A DNA stretch of 27,824 nt from a virus: the IMG/VR virus record IMGVR_UViG_3300030085_001912, positions 1-27,824 of that record; one strand, given 5' to 3'. The position numbers were made by a program, and so were the translations under genes. The notes beneath the pieces were generated by a model. It worked only from the letters and a program-made list of their open reading frames with translations. It searched no databases and was not told the origin of the DNA. Below are positions 1 to 8,640 of this stretch, one piece after another; within the stretch, counting starts at the first letter, position 1; every line of letters starts with the position of its first letter.

Positions 1-1
1 T

Positions 2-295
2 GGAAGACAAATAAATCTTGATAAAGCTCGTCAGTTAGCCATAACAGGTGACCAAGAAGGTGTGATGAGAGAGATATTAAAACAAGTTGGAGGTGAAGCT
101 GAGTTCAATAGATTAAACGTTATACAAAGACAAGCTCTTGCTGATAGTGTGGGTGTAAATGTTGAACAATTATCAAGACTTGTGAGAAACAATACAGCAG
201 CAGCTGGAACAGGAGGTACTGATAAGTCTGTCGGTCTTTTACAACGGATAGCCGACAATTCAGATTCATTACCTAGTTTAAATAGAAAGATTTAA
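2..295 (+). CDS. C-terminal end of a large tail protein (tape-measure-like), 5' partial
   Basis: The frame is open from the left edge of the window to a TAA at 293-295, so this is the last 97 codons of a gene that starts upstream. Internal GTG/ATG codons near 62-67 are not the true start. The visible part is alpha-helical and polar, with an LAITGDQEG stretch followed by a block ending in ADSVGVNVEQLSRLV, then a low-complexity A/G/T-rich linker. I recall this kind of helical repeat from the ends of very long tail or internal structural proteins of marine myophages. Its place directly before a tube-cap-like protein, a LysM protein and a baseplate hub is where a tape-measure gene normally sits. 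The tape-measure assignment is an inference from context; only the fragment is seen. The next gene starts 2 nt after its stop. Confidence 0.55.
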   Translation, partial: GRQINLDKARQLAITGDQEGVMREILKQVGGEAEFNRLNVIQRQALADSVGVNVEQLSRLVRNNTAAAGTGGTDKSVGLLQRIADNSDSLPSLNRKI

Positions 296-297
296 TA

Positions 298-2628
298 ATG
301 GGTGTAATAGATTTCGAATCAAGTTTATCAGGAAGGCCAGGACGAGCTAAAGACCCTGAAATCGAGGCTAGCAAACAACGTGCTAACGAAAGAAAACAAG
401 CCCAATTAGAAGCTCAAAAAAGTGTTAATGCCAAACGTAAAGCTGAACAAGAAAGAGCTAAGTTACAAGAACAGAATCGTGTGAATCTAACAAGAATAGA
501 TAGAGAATCTCGAACATCCTTTCTAAGTGAATTAAAGAAGAGTAAAGTACCTAATAGAGAAGTAGGTTTCTTCAAACCTACAGCTCAGTTAGACGTTAGA
601 AAAACAAAAACACCTTTGAATGCATTTGTACCTGATGCTATACCAAATAATGTCTTTCTTGATAGTTCAGGAGCATTCAATCCTATCGATACAAATGTAC
701 AAAAATACGTTCAAACACGAAATGAACGTTTAAAAGAAAACCCACCAATTCAAATACAACACAACAATCCTCCCCCACGTATTGGTAGATTCCCTTTATC
801 CGATTATTACTCACAACTAAAAGGAAGTGGAGAATTAGGAATCAGAGGACCTTCAAGAGGCACAGGACCTGCCAATCTCGGATTCAAACAACCATTTGTC
901 GTTAGAGATATAGGAAATAATTGGGGAGTAGATAGATTTACAGGTCAAAAACTAGAGGGTACTGGTATTGAAAAAGCAGGACAAATTCTTCGAGTAGGAT
1001 TTAACTTCTTGGATGAATTAGGGGGAGCCGTCATAGGTAGACAACCCTCAGTATATATCAGTAGAGCAGGAGCTGATTTGTTTAGAATGGGAATGTTCTT
1101 AGCTTCAGCTAAAGGTTTAGGATTTTTAGAAAAACAACGAGTATTGAAAAGAACAAATCCTGAATCTAATTTGGGTTCAGTCCGAGGTCCTATATCTGGT
1201 ATATTAGACGCTGACTTAAAAGGTTCAGAATCCGGTAATTTACTCAAAACAGGTGTTAATTTAAAAAAATATGACCCTTTATCATTAGCAAGTCAACCAG
1301 GAGTACGTAGTTTACAACTCAGTATAAACAAAAAACTTGACGCTCAATTATTTGCTCTCACTGCGACGAGTCGTGATGTTCTTCCTCCTCTTCACACACT
1401 AAGTATTGAAAAACAAAAAGGTAGTGTACCAGAGGAAGTTTTAAAAGCTTTTCCTGCTAATTGGGCTCAAAATGGGTTCAATATCAACTCACCTGATTTT
1501 CAACGAAAATATAATATAACTATTGATTCCAATTTAGATTTTCCTAGTGATAAGTTGTTAAGAGCTATAGAACCTGTACAGGATGCTATCACGAAAGTCG
1601 CTGGTGCCGGTGTAAGATACTTAAAAAATTTGAGAGGGCCAAAGGTAAACATAAGTATTGGAAATCCTTTTAAAAAATTAAACATTAAGTTACCGAAAAA
1701 TCCATTAGAAGGAAAAGGAGGACCAAACACATTCGGTCTTAATCCGGACATATTTAACGCGGCTAGAGGTTTTGTTGACATGGTCAAAGGTATAAAGAGT
1801 CCTTTTGATTTTAACATTGACAAAGTTCCCATAGATAGTTCTAAAAAATCAGCAGTAACTCAAGACTTAGATGCCTTTGCTGATGTTGGTAGAGACCGAG
1901 TAAATCTTATTCCCTATGGTCCTCGTGATACAGCTAAATCACCTGAAGGTAAAACAGAAGAGGAATTAGATTTTATTCCATTTAGATTCGTTGATATGAA
2001 TAATAACTACATAGTATTCAGAGCCATACTCAGTGGTATCTCAGACACTTTTACACCAGACTACGCTGAAGAAAAATACATTGGAAGACCAGATAAAGTT
2101 TTTGTTTATACTGGAACAACAAGGACAATAAGTTTTACATTTGATGTGTATCCAAAATCAGCTGAAGAACTACCCGTTTTATGGGAAAAAATGAATGCTT
2201 TAGCTGGTCAAACCTATCCAGATATGAGAACAGGATTTATGGTTGCTCCATTTACAAAATTAACAATAGGTGAAATGTTTACAGAAATGCCAGGATACAT
2301 TTCTGCTCTCACATACACCGTTCAAGATAATGGAACTTGGGAAACGTTATGGACCAAATCACCTAAATACATTCAAGCTAATTTAACATTTATCCCAATT
2401 ATGAGCGACTTACCAGCTTCAGACCAGGCACTTTATAGTTATCCTTGGTTACAAAAAAAGAGAAATTACGATAAAGATAAAACTTTATTACAAAATATAC
2501 TTAAAGACCCTAATAACGCCGCTAAATTTGCTCAAGAAGATTTATTAGGTAGTTTACAATCACAAGGAATCGATACAGAAGAGGCTAAAAAACGTTCAAA
2601 ACAAGTTTTAGCTATGGCAGGAATATAA
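298..2628 (+). CDS. Tail-tube/baseplate-associated structural protein (tube-initiator-like C-terminal domain)
   Basis: A 776-aa protein. Residues about 20-75 are strongly charged (Lys/Arg/Glu/Gln-rich) and likely a coiled coil. A long low-conservation middle rich in Pro, Gly, Asn and Lys follows. The C-terminal domain, about residues 557-710, is the recognisable part: a beta-rich block with FRAILSGISDTF, then YIGRPDKVFVYTGTTR followed by ISFTFDVYP, and later a PGYISALTYTV strand. This pattern is typical of tube-like domains in proteins that cap or initiate the tail tube on the baseplate (T4 gp48/gp54-like or YqbP-like roles). The position between a probable tape measure and a LysM-like baseplate gene agrees with that. 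Structural role is likely; the exact T4 equivalent is not certain. Start ATG lies 2 nt after the preceding stop. Confidence 0.65.
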   Translation: MGVIDFESSLSGRPGRAKDPEIEASKQRANERKQAQLEAQKSVNAKRKAEQERAKLQEQNRVNLTRIDRESRTSFLSELKKSKVPNREVGFFKPTAQLDVRKTKTPLNAFVPDAIPNNVFLDSSGAFNPIDTNVQKYVQTRNERLKENPPIQIQHNNPPPRIGRFPLSDYYSQLKGSGELGIRGPSRGTGPANLGFKQPFVVRDIGNNWGVDRFTGQKLEGTGIEKAGQILRVGFNFLDELGGAVIGRQPSVYISRAGADLFRMGMFLASAKGLGFLEKQRVLKRTNPESNLGSVRGPISGILDADLKGSESGNLLKTGVNLKKYDPLSLASQPGVRSLQLSINKKLDAQLFALTATSRDVLPPLHTLSIEKQKGSVPEEVLKAFPANWAQNGFNINSPDFQRKYNITIDSNLDFPSDKLLRAIEPVQDAITKVAGAGVRYLKNLRGPKVNISIGNPFKKLNIKLPKNPLEGKGGPNTFGLNPDIFNAARGFVDMVKGIKSPFDFNIDKVPIDSSKKSAVTQDLDAFADVGRDRVNLIPYGPRDTAKSPEGKTEEELDFIPFRFVDMNNNYIVFRAILSGISDTFTPDYAEEKYIGRPDKVFVYTGTTRTISFTFDVYPKSAEELPVLWEKMNALAGQTYPDMRTGFMVAPFTKLTIGEMFTEMPGYISALTYTVQDNGTWETLWTKSPKYIQANLTFIPIMSDLPASDQALYSYPWLQKKRNYDKDKTLLQNILKDPNNAAKFAQEDLLGSLQSQGIDTEEAKKRSKQVLAMAGI

Positions 2629-2629
2629 A

Positions 2630-2923
2630 ATGAAACGTTACAACTCAACAAGAATTAAACTAGATAAATCAGGACTAAGAGTGTATGGCTCAACTTATTA
2701 TCCTGAGATACCACTTGATGATTCTGATAAGTTTATTAGACCTATCGATGGTGATAGATTGGATTTGATAGCTAACAGATATTACGGAGACTCAACTTTA
2801 TGGTGGATAATAGCTAAAGCTAATGGTCTCAAAGGACAAACAAGTGTCAGTACTGAAGATTTATTACGAATACCAGGAAACGTCTCACAAATTATACAGA
2901 ACTTTATTTCACTTAACGGTTAA
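2630..2923 (+). CDS. LysM-like baseplate wedge protein (gp53 / tail protein X type)
   Basis: A 97-aa protein. Residues about 38-85 form a LysM-like unit: a DGDRLDLIANRYYGDSTLWW core, then an IAKANGL helix and an IPGNVSQI strand region. Small proteins with this unit occur in contractile-tail baseplates, for example the N-terminal domain of T4 gp53 and P2 gpX, where they bind neighbouring tube or hub proteins rather than peptidoglycan. There is no signal peptide, which argues against an exported cell-wall enzyme. The gene starts 1 nt after the previous stop, with an AGGA at about 2618-2621, and is followed directly by the hub-like gene; this tube-cap, LysM, hub order is common in myophages. The family call is firm; equivalence to gp53 specifically is probable. 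Confidence 0.75.
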   Translation: MKRYNSTRIKLDKSGLRVYGSTYYPEIPLDDSDKFIRPIDGDRLDLIANRYYGDSTLWWIIAKANGLKGQTSVSTEDLLRIPGNVSQIIQNFISLNG

Positions 2924-2928
2924 TAGTT

Positions 2929-5900
2929 ATGATTAATCTCACTGCAATCGCCGGTAATATTCAAAGACGATTATTCGAGAAGATGAGGATTCTCAGTAGA
3001 GACCAATATGAAGATACCGGTTCACCAAATAGACAAAATAGTAAAAAACCTGACGGAGAGTTAACTCACGCCAAAATGGCTACACGCTCAACATTTTTGA
3101 GAATGTGTTCTGGTCAAATCAATCCTGTTGTATTACAGGGAGGTAAACTCAAAGACAACAATAATATCCCGGGAGGATATGACGAGATATATGGTCCTCG
3201 TACATACATTGACAATGAGAAAGCTATACTTGATACAACTAAAAAAGTTATTCGTTCTACAAGAGGAGGTACTTTTACAGAAATAGTTCGACAGGAAGGA
3301 GTACCTGGTAAAAAAATCAATTTCGGAAACAAAAACAAAAGACCTATGCCAGGTTTAAAGTCCGCTGATGTTACGTTTAAAGGAGGAGTGAGAGCCTTAC
3401 GAGAGGCTACCGTTCAATGGGTATGTTGGGATTGGGATGAGTTAAATTTATTGATGCCTCATTTTTTAGCTCACGGAAAAACCGTTTTGTTAGAATGGGG
3501 TTGGGTATACGATGGTTCTCAACAAAGTTATACTAAATCATTCATAAAGTATGATAATTCAAAAGTACCCTATATCGATGCTAAAGCTTACGATACATCA
3601 TATCGAGATAAAGTGATAGAAGAAAATGGTGATTTCGATATGATGGTTGGAATCATCAAAAACTTTGAATTTACAACTCGTGAAGATGGAGGTTTCGATT
3701 GTACTACTATCATCACAAGTGTAGGAGCTAGTATTCTTGATAATCCAGAACCTAATGAAGTTGCCCTTGACCCAGGAATAGTTTATAATACCTCAGTAGC
3801 CGAAACAACCTCTCAAACAGCAGCTAAGATAAGTCGAGTTGTAAATAAACCAGGAATAGATAAGGAGGGAAGAAATGAAAAACTTGATTCTCTTGTTGAT
3901 TTAAACTCAACATTGTCTTTAAAATTAATGATTAGTAAACTAGATGATTACCTACAACAACAACTTCTTGACTCTAAAGTAGAAAATAAAGCAAATACTT
4001 GGTCTAATCAAAATCGATATTATATGGGTGGTGGTTTTAGTGAGGGTACACCACACCGTTATTTTGGAAAATCAAATAAATTCTTAATACAGAAAGCGGG
4101 AACCGGACAACTTAAATATAATGAATCCAAAATTAGCAAATCTGTCCATAATGCTTGGGTTCGATGGGGTTGGTTCGAGGATAATATTCTTTCTAAATTT
4201 TTATCAATGGTAACAAAACCAGACAAAAGTGTTGAGAAATATAGTGAGATTCTTACTGAATTTAGGTCAATCGAAAGAGTTCTTACTCCTGAAGGTACCA
4301 CAACAGGTGAAACTGAAAGTGTAAGGATAAAAAATCATTCAGAGTTACAAACAACCAACATTAACAATCATATAATGCCAGGACAATTTAATCCTGTCGA
4401 TAGTAAACCCTATAAACTCGAACCTAAAAAAGCTGTCGGAGTTGGAGCGGGTTATGTCAAGGAGGGTAAAACACCTGGTGATAAAAAGTATTTATTAATG
4501 TTACGTGATATTGTCAACGATAAAGAAATCTTTGAACCTTTCAGTACACCTGATGACACCATAACAAAGTCAATTACAGAGGATGTTTTTGATTTATTGG
4601 AAACTGCTGACTCTGTTGAGAATAGAAGTAAGAGGAAATTTTTTAAGGGTAAAGGAGACTACAAGTTAAAAAAGACTGGAGAAAAAACTCGTGAAGTTAC
4701 AATCCCAGGAAAATACGGTTATTTACGTAATATGTTAATCAACACAAAAGTAATTAGAGATGCTTTCGGTGTGGGTGATGAGTTTAATGTTGAGAGTTTA
4801 AACATAATTGAATCACTAGAATCTTTATTCTCAATATTAAATCAAGAATTAAACTTTTGGAGTTTCCAAGTTGTAACTGATGAGACTGAGACTAACAGAG
4901 CTAAAATTATTGATAATCAAGTTGTAGATTTCGAGTTTAGTAGAAATAATCCTGTAAGTTCTAAACAAAGTTTTATGTTTGGTGAAGATGTGATAACAAA
5001 TGATACATTTGAACCTGGTGTATTTTTCTTTCCAGTATGGCAAAAAGATAGTATGGTAAAAAGACAAAACATAACAGCTAAGATTCCTGATGCTCTTCAA
5101 TTATCCATTATGTATGGAACAAACTTGGACCAATTGAAAGATTTTGCTAATCCGGGTGCTGCTTTCGGTGAGAAAGAAGGTGTGTTTGCTGGGGCTCTAT
5201 TCAACAAATATAGTGATGTTAAAAATAATAGAGCGGATTTAGCATTTAGGTCTGATAGTTTAAATAGAATAGGAACACCTGATGGAAACCCAAATGATGA
5301 ATTAAGTGATAAAGGTGATGACATAAGAAAGTTCATCATAGACAACTCAGGAGATTTAGAATTAAAATTAGAAGATAGACTTGAAAAAATTAATGAAGAA
5401 TTAAAACTAGCTGAAAATGAAGATTTGTATAAAGGTTTAAATTTTGATTCTGGTGTTCCTCCTCCTGTAATTAGAGATTTATCACCAATAGAATTAGGTA
5501 GTCTTTTAGAATACGAAGAAGCCCTACTCGGAGGAAAAAAAGAATTAGGTGAATTACTTGGTTCTATGTTTGATAAAGATGGAAAAATGAAATTACCATT
5601 CAAAGGTTCAGTAGGATTTCTAACAACTCAACACGGTATTTATAAAAATTCAAAAACACCATTGTTGATACCCTTAGAATTAGAGTTAGAAATAGATGGA
5701 ATAGGAGGAATATTTCCTGGTAATTCTTGTCATTCCACTTACGTTCCTCTTGAATATCAACAAAAAACCGTGTTTCAAATATTTGATGTAAATCATAGGA
5801 TAGGGAATGAGGGATGGACCGTAACATTAGCTTGTAAGATGAGGTCAAATTTAGATTCAGTTGTTGAAGGATTCGAGACACTTGATACATTGAAACAACG

Positions 5901-6024
5901 TCAATTTACTAACTATCTCGAGAAAGCTGAATTGAATGAACGTCAGAGACAAAAAGAGGTTAACGAAGATGTTTATTCAGGAGACATTGGTTCTGCTCGA
6001 GAAGAGTCTTTTATATTGCAATAA
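2929..6024 (+). CDS. Large baseplate hub-like structural protein
   Basis: A 1031-aa protein. An early conserved block (about residues 154-196) reads REATVQWVCWDWDELNLL and LLEWGWVYDG, followed near residue 245 by FEFTTREDGGFDCTTII, a pattern I associate with hub proteins of marine T4-like phages. The C-terminal block (about residues 898-975) has LELEIDGIGGIFPGN followed by an FQIFDVNHRIGNEGWTVTL strand pair, resembling the end of hub proteins such as gp27/gpD-type rings. The region between about residues 790 and 880 is charged and helical. The hub forms the central ring joining tube and spike. No lysozyme or spike repeat is visible, so any lytic activity must lie elsewhere. The length is well above T4 gp27 (about 390 aa), so it may fuse extra baseplate functions. 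No strong ribosome-binding site is seen; translation may be coupled to the upstream gene. Confidence 0.65.
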   Translation: MINLTAIAGNIQRRLFEKMRILSRDQYEDTGSPNRQNSKKPDGELTHAKMATRSTFLRMCSGQINPVVLQGGKLKDNNNIPGGYDEIYGPRTYIDNEKAILDTTKKVIRSTRGGTFTEIVRQEGVPGKKINFGNKNKRPMPGLKSADVTFKGGVRALREATVQWVCWDWDELNLLMPHFLAHGKTVLLEWGWVYDGSQQSYTKSFIKYDNSKVPYIDAKAYDTSYRDKVIEENGDFDMMVGIIKNFEFTTREDGGFDCTTIITSVGASILDNPEPNEVALDPGIVYNTSVAETTSQTAAKISRVVNKPGIDKEGRNEKLDSLVDLNSTLSLKLMISKLDDYLQQQLLDSKVENKANTWSNQNRYYMGGGFSEGTPHRYFGKSNKFLIQKAGTGQLKYNESKISKSVHNAWVRWGWFEDNILSKFLSMVTKPDKSVEKYSEILTEFRSIERVLTPEGTTTGETESVRIKNHSELQTTNINNHIMPGQFNPVDSKPYKLEPKKAVGVGAGYVKEGKTPGDKKYLLMLRDIVNDKEIFEPFSTPDDTITKSITEDVFDLLETADSVENRSKRKFFKGKGDYKLKKTGEKTREVTIPGKYGYLRNMLINTKVIRDAFGVGDEFNVESLNIIESLESLFSILNQELNFWSFQVVTDETETNRAKIIDNQVVDFEFSRNNPVSSKQSFMFGEDVITNDTFEPGVFFFPVWQKDSMVKRQNITAKIPDALQLSIMYGTNLDQLKDFANPGAAFGEKEGVFAGALFNKYSDVKNNRADLAFRSDSLNRIGTPDGNPNDELSDKGDDIRKFIIDNSGDLELKLEDRLEKINEELKLAENEDLYKGLNFDSGVPPPVIRDLSPIELGSLLEYEEALLGGKKELGELLGSMFDKDGKMKLPFKGSVGFLTTQHGIYKNSKTPLLIPLELELEIDGIGGIFPGNSCHSTYVPLEYQQKTVFQIFDVNHRIGNEGWTVTLACKMRSNLDSVVEGFETLDTLKQRQFTNYLEKAELNERQRQKEVNEDVYSGDIGSAREESFILQ

Positions 6025-6040
6025 GGAAATACTTTAACTA

Positions 6041-6652
6041 ATGGCTACTAAAGAACAAATAAGAAATATAAAACAAAACATTGAGAGAACTACTCAAGGT
6101 TTATTTACTAAACTACAAGAGTTTCGATACGTTGAGACTGGAGGTTTTGTTAAACCAAATACATTATATTCTATTTATAACACCTTAGATAAAGATGAAA
6201 AATATTTGACTGGTCTCAAAGACTCAACGAACTCCAAACTTATTTTTAAAGTCAAAGATAAATCTAGTTTTTTAAGATACAGAGAGTTAAAGTTTCCTAG
6301 TAGGGAAAACTATCCTGTAGAAACTAAACCAGAAATTACAGACTCAGATTATAGAATAGGAAGTATAACAAGATATTTTACACAAGAGGCTAATGACCCT
6401 ACAAAACCACCTTTTGAAATCACTCAAGATGATTTTGAAAATCAAAATAACTTATACAAGTATACTTCATTTAATTGGAAACTCAAAGGAACACGCCAGG
6501 AGGTCATTCGTGATAATCAAAACACTATCAATGATTTAATAGTTAATTATCCTAATATCGACAAGAGTTTGTTCCCTTTACAATTTTATCGAGCTCCTCA
6601 AAATTCACCTGATGATTTAGAAAAAAAATTATCATTACTGAAAAAAACTTAA
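6041..6652 (+). CDS. Conserved hypothetical protein, probably virion- or baseplate-associated
   Basis: A 203-aa protein without a family I recognise. The N-terminal 25 residues look helical, and the middle is rich in Tyr, Phe and Lys. Clear segments are YRIGSITRYFTQEAND and YTSFNWKLKG, the latter close to residue 150. There is no signal peptide or membrane segment and no cysteine-based metal site. It follows the hub gene by 16 nt with an AGGA at 6024-6027, and is the last gene before the thyX cassette, so it most likely belongs to the tail transcription unit. A structural role is inferred only from location. Confidence 0.6.
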   Translation: MATKEQIRNIKQNIERTTQGLFTKLQEFRYVETGGFVKPNTLYSIYNTLDKDEKYLTGLKDSTNSKLIFKVKDKSSFLRYRELKFPSRENYPVETKPEITDSDYRIGSITRYFTQEANDPTKPPFEITQDDFENQNNLYKYTSFNWKLKGTRQEVIRDNQNTINDLIVNYPNIDKSLFPLQFYRAPQNSPDDLEKKLSLLKKT

Positions 6653-6679
6653 TATATATAATTAAATAAAGGTTATAAT

Positions 6680-7369
6680 ATGAAAATAAATGTATTGGAC
6701 AAAGGATACATAGAAGTAGTGGATACACTTGGTGATGACTTAACACCTGTAAATGCTGCTCGTGTATCATTTGGTGGTCGTTCAGACGAGTTTACAGAAA
6801 AAGATAGGAAACTATCTAAGTTCTTAATCAAACACAAACACTTCTCACCCTTCAGACACCAACATCTTCAGGTCATAATCAAGGCTCCTGAATTTGTAAT
6901 GCGACAATGGTACAAACACGTGGTAGGTATCGAGACAACATCTACTCACGTAACAAAAGACCATGCCTGGAATGAGATAAGTGGTCGTTATGTCCCTTAT
7001 GATGAGTTTTATGAACCAACAGAGTTTCGTAAACAATCAGATGATAACAAACAAGCTAGTGAAGGCTTGATTGATAAACAAGTGGAAGCCACAATGATGT
7101 GGAGAGAAACTCAAAGAAAGTCAATCGAGACCTACAATGAGTTGTTAGAAATGGGAATGGCTAAAGAACAAGCTCGTAGTATATTACCTCTTACTTTATA
7201 TACTAAAGTGTGGTGGACTGCATCATTTCAAAGTGTTATGAACTTTATTGAACTAAGAGATGAGGCAACCTCACAAGTAGAGATACAAGAGTATGCAAGA
7301 GCATTAAAAGAAATAATGTTAGAGGTATTTCCTGAAACCACTAAACTTTGGACAGAAATTTATTGTTAA
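6680..7369 (+). CDS. thyX: Flavin-dependent thymidylate synthase ThyX with variant signature motif
   Basis: A 229-aa protein, the usual ThyX length. ThyX makes dTMP from dUMP using methylenetetrahydrofolate, FAD and NADPH. Family features seen: FRHQHLQVIIKAPEFVMRQW (residues 58-77, matching the FxHxxFxFxIKAPIFVARQW block), NEISGRYVP (98-106) with S101 and R103, and ARSILPLTLYT near residue 165. Unusual: the canonical RHR triad is KHV (79-81), and about 12 extra residues, rich in Thr and His, sit between it and NEISGRY. Those Arg residues normally help hold FAD and substrate, so chemistry or substrate could differ. The start is a clear ATG, with AAGG about 6 nt upstream. The next gene begins inside its last codons, so the two are probably translated together. 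Confidence 0.9.
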   Translation: MKINVLDKGYIEVVDTLGDDLTPVNAARVSFGGRSDEFTEKDRKLSKFLIKHKHFSPFRHQHLQVIIKAPEFVMRQWYKHVVGIETTSTHVTKDHAWNEISGRYVPYDEFYEPTEFRKQSDDNKQASEGLIDKQVEATMMWRETQRKSIETYNELLEMGMAKEQARSILPLTLYTKVWWTASFQSVMNFIELRDEATSQVEIQEYARALKEIMLEVFPETTKLWTEIYC

Positions 7370-8640
7370 TAATCGAGAGTGAATCACAACTTCAAGAGTT
7401 TTTAAAAATATATAAAACCGAAGATTGTATTTTAGTACCCATACAATGTGATACAAATAAACACCCGGCAAACGACAAGCTATCCCTGTTATATGTAAAA
7501 GTATTGACGGGAGATGAGTTTGTTGTGCCTCTGAATCATAGTGAGACTTTGAACATTGATGTTCCTGATTTGAAATCAGACTCAATAAAATACACGTATG
7601 ATTCTAAAAAACTCAAACATCTTATTGAGTTGAACAATGTCGTTGATGTGAATTTGTTACATTATATGAATACAGGTTATCCTTTAGATATAGATAATAT
7701 CACGACTAATGCTCACAATTATTTCAACATAAATCATTACAGAAAACCTGATGTTAACAACATAATACCTGTAATGAAACATCTTGAGTATTGTAGAGAG
7801 GTTTCAAAGCTTCTTGAAAATACAATTCAAAACAACACTCAATCTGTCAATACGTCATATAATGATGAAATCTTCAGTAATCTAACCTACATAGAATCAA
7901 ATGGTTTGAAAACACTCGATGGTATGAAATATAGTGAATACAATCTGTATACCTCAACGGGTCGTCCCAGTAATCGTTTCGGAGGTACAAACTTTGCAGC
8001 TCTCAACAAAAAAGACGGAAGTCGTAAGGAGTTTGTGAGTCGTTTTGATAATGGTGTGTTGGTCGAGATGGACTTTGATGCTTATCACTTACGATTGATT
8101 GCAGACAAAATAGGTTACGAGTTTCCTCAAGGTTCAGTTCACAACCATATGGCTAAACTTTATGGTGTAGATTACGATGAGGCTAAAAGTTTATCATTTC
8201 AGTATCTATATGGTTATGTCCCCCCTGAAGTAATCGAGACAAATCAATATTTCAGTATGGTTAATGATTATATTGAGGAACTATGGACATCTTATAATAA
8301 AGAAGAATTTATTGTTTCAGATATTTATAATAGACGAATATACAAAAAGAATTTAAGTGATATGAACGCCAACAAGTTGTTCAATTACACGATTCAACTT
8401 ATGGAAACAGAGAACAATATGAGGGTATTGAATAAGTTGATACCCAAGATAAATACGTTTGAGAGTAAGTTGGTTTTATACTCTTATGATAGTTTTCTGT
8501 TTGACTTTAATATGGAAGATGGTTTAGATTATTTAAAGTTAATAAAGGACACATTAGAACAAGATGGTAAATATCCTGTTAAAGTTAGTTGGGGTTTAAA
8601 TTATCACGAAATGAAAGATATAACAGAGAAGTTTATATGA
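7348..8640 (+). CDS. Small divergent family A (Pol I-like) DNA polymerase homologue
   Basis: A protein of up to 430 aa with the polymerase half of the family A order. TSTGRPSNRFGGTNFAAL (residues 202-219) matches the Pol I TGRLSS...LQNIP block. Motif A is MDFDAYHLRLIA (D242 matching Pol I D705). The O-helix is KSLSFQYLYG (K280, F284, Y288 matching K758, F762, Y766). RRIYKKNLSDMNANKLFNYTIQ matches the GRRLYLP...AINAPMQG region. Motif C is LYSYDSFLF (D381 matching D882). Pol I E710, R754 and E883 are replaced by H247, Y276 and S382. Residues 1-130 look like a decayed RNase H-like exonuclease fold without clear catalytic acids. The two metal-binding Asp remain, so weak or specialised synthesis is possible; a non-catalytic role is also possible. 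The frame opens at 7345 and has no early ATG: TTG at 7348 or 7363 must start it, overlapping thyX. A separate family B replicase lies downstream. Confidence 0.75.
   Translation: MDRNLLLIIESESQLQEFLKIYKTEDCILVPIQCDTNKHPANDKLSLLYVKVLTGDEFVVPLNHSETLNIDVPDLKSDSIKYTYDSKKLKHLIELNNVVDVNLLHYMNTGYPLDIDNITTNAHNYFNINHYRKPDVNNIIPVMKHLEYCREVSKLLENTIQNNTQSVNTSYNDEIFSNLTYIESNGLKTLDGMKYSEYNLYTSTGRPSNRFGGTNFAALNKKDGSRKEFVSRFDNGVLVEMDFDAYHLRLIADKIGYEFPQGSVHNHMAKLYGVDYDEAKSLSFQYLYGYVPPEVIETNQYFSMVNDYIEELWTSYNKEEFIVSDIYNRRIYKKNLSDMNANKLFNYTIQLMETENNMRVLNKLIPKINTFESKLVLYSYDSFLFDFNMEDGLDYLKLIKDTLEQDGKYPVKVSWGLNYHEMKDITEKFI

Noticed and set aside
62-67. GTG/ATG as start of a 77-aa gene at the left edge
   Set aside because: The frame is open back to the window edge with continuing sequence of the same character, so it is the end of a larger gene.
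5097-5603. Long antisense open frame (168 aa)
   Set aside because: It lies opposite the hub-like gene, is Ser/Phe/Leu-rich as expected from the complement of an AT-rich coding strand, and shows no family motif. Other antisense frames in the window are the same kind of shadow.
8589-8636. Upstream extension of the 561-aa gene to 8589
   Set aside because: It would overlap the polymerase-like gene by 52 nt; the ATG at 8637 gives a typical ATGA junction and starts right before the recognisable N-terminal domain.
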